From NCBI GenBank assembly GCA_037039925.1, contig JAXRKP010000096.1, forward strand, positions 237,501 through 301,500: a stretch of 64,000 nucleotides of DNA, written 5' to 3'. Made by a program: the position numbers and the translations under genes. Source of the DNA: Doris montereyensis. Lineage: Eukaryota; Mollusca; Gastropoda; Nudibranchia; Dorididae. The notes beneath the pieces are model-generated. The model saw only the letters and a list, made by a program, of their open reading frames with translations. It ran no database searches and had not been told where the DNA came from. Below are positions 45,701 to 54,115 of this stretch, piece by piece; positions within the stretch are counted from its first letter, which is position 1, and each line of letters opens with the position of its first letter.

Positions 45701-47254
45701 TAGTCTCGGGGAAACCGACTTGTTTCTTCATGTCGACAACTGCTGTGGACAGAACAAGAATTCGACCATGATGATGTATCTGATGTGGCGGTGTGATACT
45801 GGTCGACACAAGAATATCCGGTTGAGTTTCCTCATCAGTGGGCACATCAAATTCAGTCCTGATGGTGGCTTTGGACTGATTAAAAGAAAAATTCGCTGGA
45901 CCAAGATTGACTGCCTACAAGATATTGTTGATGTCATCAATTCTTCATCTCACATAAAAGAAGCAGCAGTTGTCGGAGAAGAAAATGGCCCCACAAAGGT
46001 CCCCATATATGACTGGGGAAATTACTTGCCAGAATATAAAGTCAAGCAGGTAAAAAAATACCGCCATTTCCTTTTTGACAGTTCTGGCATTGTAATCTGC
46101 AAGACAGGTGTGGATGCTCCAGATGAACATCAAAAACTTTTGAAATGCCAACCTCCTCCGCACGAAATGCCAGCTGTGATTGGTGCAAATGGGCTACCCC
46201 TGAAGCGGCAATGGTATTTTCATAAAGAAATAAGCCCCTTTGTTACTGACAGATTGCAGGATTTGGTTGCACCAAGACCAGCTATTGAAGAAGAAGATAG
46301 TGATAACGAAGTCCTCCCACCACCACCAGCGAAGAAGCCAAACCGAAATCCTCCTCCAACCAGTGGGCGTGACTGCAGCTGGACAGGGCAAACATTAAAT
46401 TTGGGGCAGTGTAAGTGTAACATAATTAGATTAATGTTTTCAATTTATTAACTTTTTCCTCTGTCTTTTATAATAAATTAACAATACTAACATCATTAGT
46501 CATCCCTGTGCAATAACAAGTGCTTTTTTGTGTTCTGAAATCTTTAAATGTGATTTTCTCACATTTTACATCTCTGCTTTAACAAACTTCAAAATGTCAT
46601 AACTCAGCTTAGGGAAGAGATAATTGGCTGAAGTATAAGTAAAACACTCAGAGAGATGTAAACAATTAAGATATTCACAAATCTCCGATTTAGAAAATTG
46701 ACCATTGTGACTGATTATCCCACGCCGCCACACATATACATTGTATAACACAATTTTATTGACCCAAATTTCACATTCGTAAGTTGTAATAACTACAAAT
46801 GCAACCATATTATAGACAAAAACATCAGCATTCTTTTACAGAAATTCTGGAACGTTGAAATGTCCATACACATACATTTTACATCGAACATTATCACTAT
46901 CTGACTAATTGTGACATAAATGAAATTATTTCAGTGAACTTGTTTTACATGAGTATCTTTAGACTACTGATATTTATATTAAGAATTTGTGATAATTAGG
47001 TCCTCAATGATGAGAGGAAATTTAAATATTGCTTTACATTTTTAAAAAAATTTTAAAAAACAACACAGGAAACAAAAAAGCAAAGACATTAAATATAAAT
47101 ATATACAGATTTATAAATGAGAGGAAAAGGGCACAATATTTAAAAATGAACAGCAATTTTACAGATTTATCTGTCAAAAAAAGAACTGACCTTTGTCATT
47201 CCGGACAGGAACAGCGCCTGCTGTAGACATGATTGGCACCTTGGCCTTTGACAT
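33753..47254 (-). CDS. MFAP1: Microfibrillar-associated protein 1, spliceosomal protein, 10 coding exons
   Basis: Despite its name, MFAP1 is a nuclear spliceosomal B-complex protein. Exons in transcript order (high to low coordinate): 47254-47191, 42860-42613, 42297-42147, 41471-41412, 38119-37992, 37651-37543, 37242-37082, 35490-35331, 35099-35010, 33926-33753, all GT-AG. Exon 1 encodes [20 protein letters not shown], with the family-diagnostic [10 protein letters not shown]. Exon 2 has [19 protein letters not shown] followed by an acidic run. Exon 5 has [19 protein letters not shown]. Exon 8 has [17 protein letters not shown]. Exon 9 has [17 protein letters not shown]. Exon 10 begins [15 protein letters not shown]. 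Total 1345 nt, one more than a multiple of three: exon 2 changes frame near 42741-42744 (one base extra, or two lost). Corrected length is about 447 aa, against 439 in human. Acidic, Lys/Glu-rich coiled segments fill the centre. Intron 1 (4.3 kb) contains an antisense gene; other introns hold minisatellites and MITEs. Confidence 0.96.
34415..34945. repeat. 30-bp minisatellite, about 17 units
   Basis: Unit AACACAATGGCAATGAGGCG + ACTCCTAGGG, near-perfect in the centre. MFAP1 intron 9, 65 bp downstream (in transcript sense) of exon 9. Open frames through it are repeat artefacts. Confidence 0.94.
35659..35979 (+). mobile_element. Second tRNA-derived SINE family, full length
   Basis: The tRNA-like head has A box TAGCCCAGAGG and B-box-like GGGTCTGAGCCCC. 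The body contains GTTAAAGATCCCTTGGCTG and the tail is AAATCAAATCAATTGAAA. Flanks are TCTCCTGTTGA (35648-35658) and TCTCCCGTTGA (35980-35990), one mismatch. MFAP1 intron 7. Confidence 0.8.
36303..36775. repeat. 16-bp minisatellite, about 29 units
   Basis: Unit AAAACTACGTAAACCT with ACG/ATG and CCT/CTT variants, sorted into blocks (ACG-rich left, ATG-rich right). MFAP1 intron 7. Confidence 0.94.
38374..40305 (+). mobile_element. Dispersed repeat family A (Kolobok-like?), copy B with internal array
   Basis: Left end TTAA + G-run + TCCTGGAGTG; right end ...AACCTGCCCCACCCCCTTAA. Reverse-complementing the right end gives TTAAGGGGG...TTCTGGGAATG, so the termini are inverted and TTAA-flanked. TTAA targets with G-starting ends occur in the Kolobok superfamily; assignment is inference. 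No coding capacity. MFAP1 intron 4. Confidence 0.75.
39110..40085. repeat. 64-bp minisatellite, about 15 units, inside family A copy B
   Basis: Unit GATCTAAGGCAATATTCATA + ATAGATCCTCAAATAAGGTTGTTTTGGATAGCATTTAGTGTGCC. A single related unit is present in copy A (reverse complement near 19990-20055). Confidence 0.95.
40601..41058. mobile_element. MITE with ~35-bp inverted termini
   Basis: Left TATTGATGGTGTCGGGCACA + AACTGGCCAAGTCGAAA; right end inverted is TATATCGATGATGGCACAAA + CCGGCCATGTCCGAAA. No coding capacity. MFAP1 intron 4. Confidence 0.75.
41826..41895 (+). repeat. Probable LINE/SINE 3'-tail fragment
   Basis: GCGCCTTGAGG...GGCGAAAGGCGCTGTAAAA followed by a short ATCT repeat resembles the common 3' terminus of L2-type LINEs and their SINEs. 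MFAP1 intron 3. Confidence 0.45.
43945..46451 (+). CDS. DUF7869-like protein, nested antisense in MFAP1 intron 1, with frame breaks
   Basis: Two exons are visible: 43945-44098 (ATG to donor GGTGAG) and 44502 onward (acceptor CAG), joining in phase as SDGD/D with an acidic Asp/Ser run, then a Pro/Ser/Thr-rich linker. A Cys/His cluster ([16 protein letters not shown]) and a DLCWVCQQ segment follow. The C-terminal half, open from about 45558 to 46451, contains [12 protein letters not shown] and [20 protein letters not shown], the hallmark of the large metazoan family I know as DUF7869; its Asp-based core resembles RNase-H-type folds, but a transposase role is not proven. Between 44844 and 45557 the reading frame moves at about five points and there is a TAA at 44904. 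Most breaks are at homopolymers (C4 at 44844, AAA at 45239, A6 at 45480, T5 at 45553). A GTAAGT near 46411 may be a last donor. Either a real gene with sequencing indels or an early-stage pseudogene. Confidence 0.65.
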
Positions 47255-47538
47255 GGTGAAAATTGCTTTGACACAACGCTCTTATGGAGTGATAAAAAAC
47301 TGGAAGAGATAAGATTTGAATAGTAACATCATTGACAGACAACAATTTTGTCATTGTAAAATAACTCACATGTATAGAGAAACACATATTTGTCTTTAAG
47401 AAAAAAATGAAGTGAAACAATGGAGTTTTGTGACTCAACTAACCAGGTCTAGATAAAATGATTGTGTCTAAAAGGCTCTATTTCGATGAAAGTTGGATTT
47501 CATGATATCTAAAGTCTAAAAATGGTTTGATATATATA

Positions 47539-49533
47539 TATATGACAGATTTTTTAAAAATGGACCCAATGATAATTTGAACTCTTAAAAGAATCTTTCT
47601 CAAAGCCTAATTGATGAATCTTCTTCACATTTGGTCCATGTATAGCTTTGACATCGCAGACATAAAAAACATAATATTGTGAAATTTTCTTTCAATTTTT
47701 GATTTTTTTTTACTACAAACATCAGGAATTGAGACCGTTGGCATTTCCCACGTTTTAATAAGTCCTTTTTCACCTTAAGGTAAGTGAGGTCAACGACCTT
47801 TTATTGTTTTCTTTAATTCTATGTGAAAGAGAATTGTTCAAAGAAAATTTGGCCAGGTCTAAATTTTCTTAATCTTTTGCAGTGATCACGTGAGGCAGGG
47901 TTCATATTTTCATTATTATGTAACAATTAGTCTACAAATGAATGCACAGTAAGAACTGACAAAAAACCGGTTGAAAAATATGTAGAAGCACCGTTTTATG
48001 ATTTTGAGAGAAAGAAAACGTATTCCTATGGCCATTTATCCTGTAAAAGACAAAAACAAACTCATAGTATAACTTTTAATGAAAGTTAGAATATCATGAG
48101 ACTACTAACGGTCTGCGTGACCTTACGGCCGGACAAAAACATACTTTTTCGATCTGGGATCTAATAACGGTAATATCGCTTCAAGCTATTTTTGCATTGT
48201 TCATCTTGTGTAAGACTATGAAGAAATCATAAAATTTTTGTTTTTAAATTGTTCAGTCGGCTTTGCGAAATATTTTTCTTTGTCGGTCTCCTTATGAACA
48301 CCCGCCTGACCTGACGCACAAAAACGTAGACAATGAGCGTCCATCAGAAAGGAGATCGCTCAGGTTAGATTTCGTTGTATTAGCAAAACCTGCTTTGGCT
48401 TATCGTGAGTGAAACTCATGCAAAGAAGTTTGGCAATCAATAGGCTTTTATGACATCACGTTCTAATAAATAAAGACGAGATAATTGGCAATACGGGAGT
48501 TTAGAAGTCCAGTACAACGATGGTAACTCTATGTCTCCACTATGCACCCTGTCTTCTTCACATAATGATACAATATTACTAAAAACGCATTTAAATGAGA
48601 GAGAGAGGAAATAATACTAATAGCACAGGTTCAAGTAGAGCTTAAGATTTGTTAGTCACCGCTCCCATCCCGTCCCGTATTCGCGAAGCAATTATCGATC
48701 GATAAAGACACAAGCTTGTGCTAGTCTAGTGAGGCGCTCTATGTGACTAAAGATAGTTGGAGAGGGATTTGGGGGGGGGGTGATGGGACTGGGACAGGCA
48801 CTTACGGGGGAAAAAGAGCCATTGTCGGCAAAAGCGCTTCCTTTTCGGTTAGGGTTTTGTTGCTGGTGCCTTTCTTTCTTTTTCCCTCTCTCTCTATTGG
48901 CAAATATCGGCATATACATATATAATCCTTTTTTGTCCAACCATAAGGTTTTACAGACCGACAGTAGTCTCATGGTATTCTCACTCTCATTTAGAGTTAC
49001 CTATGATTTTTTTTCGTGTCTTTTACAGAATATATGGTCGTAGGAATATGTTTTCTTTCACTCCAGATCATAAAACGGCACTTCTACGTATTTTTCAACT
49101 GTTTTTTCCAGCTCTTACTGTGTGTTCATTTGTAGACCACAGTTGTTACATAATAACAAAAATCTGAAACCTGCCTCACTGATCACTGCAAAAGATAAAA
49201 AATATTTAGAACTCGCCAAATTTTCTTTAAACAATTCTCTTTCACATGGAATTAAAGAAAACAGAATAAAAGGTCGTTGACCTCACCTACCTTAAGGTGA
49301 AAAAGGACTTATTAAAAAGAGGGAAATGCCGTCTGATGTTCGCACCCAAAAATATTCACAAAACACACAAATTAAAAGCAAATTTCACAATATTATGTTT
49401 TTTATATCTGCGATGTCAAAGCTATACATGGACCAAATGTTAAGAAGATTCATCAATTAGACTTTAAGAAAGATTAATTGAAGAGTTCAAGTTATCATTG
49501 GGTCCCATTTTTGTGACACCTGCCATATCACAA
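47539..49533. mobile_element. Foldback element with ~610-bp inverted arms
   Basis: Left arm about 47539-48148, right arm about 48922-49533. Matching inverted blocks: GGACCCAATGATAA with TTATCATTGGGTCC; GGTCCATGTATAGCTTTGAC with GTCAAAGCTATACATGGACC; ATCATGAGACTACT with AGTAGTCTCATGGT. The roughly 770-bp centre is unique with no coding frame. Arms are imperfect (small indels). Ends resemble GATATGGCAGGTGTCAC. Confidence 0.85.
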
Positions 49534-50696
49534 TTTAAAGAGGTCCCTCCGGCAATGGCTGCTGACACTGTTGTTCATAATTTCTCACTAGACCTAGATT
49601 TCATGGACTATTGACTTATTCATTGGCTTGGCTGGTCCTGACTACGAAACTCCTTCCCTTTGCAAGACACACTGCTCAGTAATAGTAATACAGTATCTCT
49701 GAGTATACAGCTTAGATGCCGGAGGAACCTAGTCTTGTCTAACCTTGTGTTGAATGGCACTCAGGCTCAGGTTTCAGATTTTGTTTGTTGTTTTGTTTTG
49801 GGGGGAGTCACTTGACCTGTTTTTAAATTTAAACTTTAGAAGAATGGATTGCAATAATTGTATAGATCTATCTAGAATCTATGTAGAATGTATGTATTGT
49901 CATTGTCACTCATTGTGACCAATCCAATAAATAAAGGCAAATATCTCTTCCATGTCTTCAGCCCACCCTCTGCCCCTTGGACCTTAAATGTGCCCATCTA
50001 CACAAAGTATCCCGTAAATACAAAGAATATATAAATCCAGTTTAACAAAGTCTGTTGTGGTTTCCATACTAGATCTATCTAATCTTACTAACATGTTATT
50101 ATAATGTCTCGATGTTATGGCCTATCGATAAATGGTCATTTTTCAGAAGATTTGCTTCATCTTCAGGGATGCCATGGATCATAGTTTTAGATCTATCTAG
50201 ATCTAGGTCTAATCTGGAGATAACGTATCATTGAGATTTACTCTGTATATGCTGCAATTGGCTATTTAATATAAATCTATAGATCTACCTAAATCTAGCA
50301 TAGTTGTACAAACTTACGATTAGCACGAACTTATATCTCGGATGAGAAAGGTCTAGGACCGTAACGAAGAATTTATTTTTGTACGTCGTACGACGAGCAA
50401 AGCCTAGCTAAATCAAACGGACCGGACAAATGTTGATTTTGAAAGTAGGCCTACATTATACATTCAAACCAACTACACCTTAGTGGTAATGAAAACGAAA
50501 ATATAATTCTTGCAAAGCATCAGAAATTATGTAAACGAAAGACCATGGTTTGACCTCAAAGTTCTATCCTTACACCAACGATGAAATAATAAGGTGTATA
50601 AATAGGTAAGTATAAGATGGAGATGAAATGGAACTGAACTTTAATATTGTCTTTGACACTAAGGAGATCCTCTACACACTACCACTGCAGTTGAGT

Positions 50697-51003
50697 TGAG
50701 TAGAGATCAAAGATCGGTAATTTTACACTTTAGCCATAGCAGCGGTGTAAATAAAATGAATCAAATTGGTACTCGTAGGTATCGACTTATATCCACAGGT
50801 GAGACAGGACAAATCTATCCACAATCCCTTACCCTGAACTCCCTACCCCCACCATGGGTGGGACAGTTCCGGGGGAGGGTCAGGATAAGGGATTGTGGAT
50901 AGATTTGTTCCGGCTCATCTGTAAATGTAGATGTAAGCCGAGTACCAATTTGACCCACTCTATTTTATACCGCTAAAGTGTAAAATTACCAACAGGTCTA
51001 CTC
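50697..51003. mobile_element. Small foldback/MITE, ~150-bp arms
   Basis: GGTAATTTTACACTTTAGC, CAAATTGGTACTCG and CAAATCTATCCACAATCCCT on the left recur inverted on the right (ending TCTACTCC). The centre CACCATGGGTGGGACAG sits at the symmetry axis. Almost the whole element is stem. Confidence 0.85.
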
Positions 51004-51422
51004 CAGTTACTACCCCTAGTTGGGCAAGAAAGAACTCCCATAGTCGGGCATACACCAAGGAGATAATAAAGAAGGCTTATTTTGAAGGGGTGAGATTGAA
51101 AACTGGGGCTTGATTTTTGTGGGAGATTTAAAAAAAGGTAGATCTAGAGCTAGACATCGACTGAATAAGGATGCAACTTTTCGTGTCATGGTTACAAACT
51201 GTGCGACAAGATAGTTACTGTGACACTTCAAAATTGAGATAGGATTGAACAGAAACTGACTCATCAAGACTTAGATGATATGGAAAGTGACATATTATAT
51301 TGAGATGAGGGAGAGGTTACCCCTCCTGTTACCGTTAGCATTCATAGGACTGACACTGACATCAACCATAGCGCTAGCATTGGGTTTCAGAGACAGTTGG
51401 AAGTGAACATTTTTCATTTGCA

Positions 51423-52609
51423 TAGTTGAACCTCTCTAATCGGGAACCCAGCCAAATGGGAAGAAATCCAAGGGAACAGAATTTTTTTCCATATATTTTT
51501 ACTTTTACCTCTCTAAACAAATTTTTGCAAGCTTGCATTGATTATCATGACCATTTCCCCCATAATTATTTATTCCAACACTCACTTGTTAGCCAAATTT
51601 GGTTTCCATATTAGCAAAACATTAATTGTTACATCTGCATTAGTGCTACATGTGGTATACATTACATTATATGTACACAATATTGCAAGTGCCAGTTCAC
51701 AGATGACCATTTATTTATAAGCCAGACACACCAGACATCCGTTACGAAGAGGTGTGAAATCAGATATCCACCTAACAACACAGTATTGTGTTGACATGGG
51801 GCGGCACTTAAAAAGCAAAATCATGCACTGCCATATATATAGTCTTTTATTGTCCACTTAACCTGTCAATCACAAGGATGGACATGCGAGGAGATTTAAC
51901 AATCCACCATGCAGTCTTGATTACATGTCATATCTATCTACTGTCCACTGAAGCTTGACTGTAAGGGACTCGCTGATGAATGCCATCTTTGTTTTCATCA
52001 ACTGGTCTTATGGCTACTTGTTTGTTTTCATCAACTAGTCTTATGGTTACTTGTTTGTTTTCATCAACTGGTCTTATGACTACTTGTTTATTTTCATCAA
52101 CTAGTCTTATGGTTACTTGTTTGTTTTCATCAACTGGTCTTATGACTACTTGTTTGTTTTCATCAACTAGTCTTATGGCTACTTGTTTGTTTTCATCAAC
52201 TGGTCTTATGGCTACTTGTTTGTTTTCATCAACTAGTCTTATGACTACTTGTTTGTTTTCATTAACTAGTCTTATGGTTACTTGTTTGTTTTCATCAACT
52301 AGCCTTATGGCTACTTGTTTGTTTTCATCAACTAGTCTTATGGCTACTTGTTTGTTTTCATCAACTGGTCTTATGGCTACTTGTTTGTTTTCATCAACTG
52401 GTCTTATGGCTACTTGTTTGTTTTCATCAACTGGTCTTATGGCTGCTTCTTTGTGTAATTCTGTATTTTACCACCCAGAGAAAGGCTTAGATACCTCAAA
52501 CTGTTGAGGGAAACCAAAATCCTTAGAGGTCCTTGGGAAATCGAGGAACCCGGCTAATCAGCCGAAATTTACAATCTACCGAGATTTCCCGATTAGAGAG
52601 GTTCCACTG
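51423..52609. mobile_element. pogo/Tigger-like non-autonomous element with minisatellite
   Basis: Left AGTTGAACCTCTCTAATCGG and right, inverted, CAGTGGAACCTCTCTAATCG; CAGT.GAACC ends adjoining TA are typical of pogo-group Tc1/mariner elements. The right flank is TA (52610-52611); the left is degenerate. The interior is mostly a 33-bp array; no transposase. Confidence 0.72.
51985..52450. repeat. 33-bp minisatellite, about 14 units
   Basis: Unit TTGTTTTCATCAACTGGTCT + TATGGCTACTTG, with GGT/AGT and GCT/GTT/ACT variants alternating. The period is a multiple of three, so the + frame reads an 11-residue repeat (LFSSTGLMATC) for about 175 codons; this is a by-product. Confidence 0.94.
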
Positions 52610-52657
52610 TATTATATATATATATTTATGTAGGATTTTAATGAGCTCAGTAGGTAA

Positions 52658-52942
52658 AATTTTTCAAGGCCACACAGCCCATAGAGCTTATCCTGGTTTC
52701 TATATAGTTAGTAGCAAAACAGGTGGTAGTGATCACATCCTGAATAGGACGGCAGTCTGATGCACGTTTTAATTTTAAACTAGTGCTTATACCCATATGC
52801 ACCTGGGTCGAGTGGGGGGAATGCATGTTACAGGTCTTTCCCAAGGAGCACAATGCCGTAGCTAACTTTGTTAGGATTTAAGTCCAGGACTTAATGATCC
52901 CAAGTCCAGCAGCCTAACCACTCGGCTGCTGGTGCCCCACAA
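52658..52942 (-). mobile_element. tRNA-derived SINE, minus strand, with 12-bp target duplication
   Basis: Minus-strand head GGCACCAGCAGCCGAGTGGTTAGG-like (A-box CAGCCGAGTGG), then CTCCTTGGGAAAGACCTG and GAAACCAGGATAAGCTC as in 5306-5599. CTCAGTAGGTAA flanks both ends (52646-52657, 52943-52954). Confidence 0.88.
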
Positions 52943-53585
52943 CTCAGTAGGTAATCTAATTTGCATAGAATTGCATAGATGCTATGTGGTAAATGAAACA
53001 TAATTTCCTAAAAAAAAAAATTGTTTAAACTTGAAATTATTGCATGATGGTATGAGACCTACTTATTTGGACAACATGGGTGACTCCTGTTGCATCGAGC
53101 GTAAGCTCCAGTGATAATCTATATATTCATAATTCCTTTCTCGAAAGGAATAGAAATGCCATGCGCGACACCTTTCAGTGGCAGTACCCTTGCGGACGAC
53201 ACTACTTCTTTCTGAAGTGATTTTTTTATTTTGAGCTTGCGTTTTTCCTTTTAGTATATATATGAGTAACTGTCAAAATATGGTCATCCTATATATGATA
53301 GACCATCAGCCAAAGGTATTCAGAATTTGAACTAGGTGAAAATGAGCCGGATGGTACAAAAAGTCTTTTACTTAAACATTTTCTTTTGCCCTCTTTGATT
53401 AAGTTTGATCATGAACACATTTCATTTCAGAGATGAAGCCGGAAAATGAATCAGTTTAATTTTTATTGTCTCTTTATGTCTGGTGGAAGTATAACATTAA
53501 CATTTTGTAATTTTACATCATAATGTATGGTAAACATTTATTTATTTTTCGTTTCTTTTCTTTTTTTTTCTTTCAGAGGACTCAT

Positions 53586-54082
53586 ATGTTGATGACCATG
53601 GCTTCCCATTCACAGGGTTCTCACAAAGAGGAAAACAACAAGACCTCGTCACAGGACAAATGTGTATTCTGCAAAATTACAAATGGATTGGAACCGGGTC
53701 GAGACTTTTATTGGAAAAAGACGGAATTGTTGTCTTTGAGGATATTAAACCAGCTGCAAGGCATCATTATCTTGTCGTTCCTAAGCATCATGTGAAGAAT
53801 CCAAAACAATTAAAACCTAATGATGTAAATTTAGTTGAGCAGCTGGTCTCAATTGGGAAAGAATTTTTGCTTGCAAATGGTGGAGATATGAATAATTCAC
53901 GCTTTGGATTTCACTGGCCACCTTTTAATTCAGTACAACATCTCCATCTTCATGTGATCTCTCCAGTAACGGAAATGAAATTTTTGGCATCTGCCATTTT
54001 TAAGCCTGGAACTTTCTGGTTTGTGACATCAGAATGGCTGATTGACCATCTGAAAAGACATCAGTCAACAGAGATACTCTAA
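53586..54082 (+). CDS. HINT3: HINT3-like HIT-family adenosine 5'-monophosphoramidase
   Basis: HIT (histidine triad) proteins of the HINT branch hydrolyse AMP-lysine and other phosphoramidates. The coding exon follows an acceptor (pyrimidine tract, AG at 53575-53576), so a 5' non-coding exon should lie upstream; I did not find it. The first ATG (53586) and a second in frame (53598) precede DKCVFCKITNGLEPG, which matches the CVFC start of HINT3. The catalytic histidine triad is QHLHLHVISPV. KPAARHHYLVVPKHH and the C-terminal FWFVTSEWLIDHLKR also fit HINT3 rather than HINT1. The frame breaks at the GGG run 53696-53698: one missing base separates the N-terminal zinc-like CxxC segment from the HIT core. 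Restored length is about 165 aa. A retrotransposon starts 34 bp after the stop, so the 3' UTR is interrupted or supplied by that element. Confidence 0.9.
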
Positions 54083-54115
54083 CAGTGACAGTTTCTCAAC
54101 CTGCGTTTATTAAAT

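Larger units (their letters stand above)
47255..53585. other. Intergenic region between MFAP1 and HINT3 (divergent genes)
   Basis: Should contain both promoters; none is recognisable. Contents: 2-kb foldback element (47539-49533), a small foldback (50697-51003), a pogo-like element with minisatellite (51423-52609) and a SINE (52658-52942). 49534-50690 and 52955-53576 show no gene or repeat I can support, although a HINT3 5' UTR exon should lie here. Confidence 0.6.

Noticed and set aside
45728..46423. Minus-strand frames under the DUF7869-like gene
   Set aside because: Shadows of the + strand coding sequence.
51980..52507. 175-codon + frame with 11-residue repeats
   Set aside because: Open only because the 33-bp array period is a multiple of three; inside a pogo-like element.
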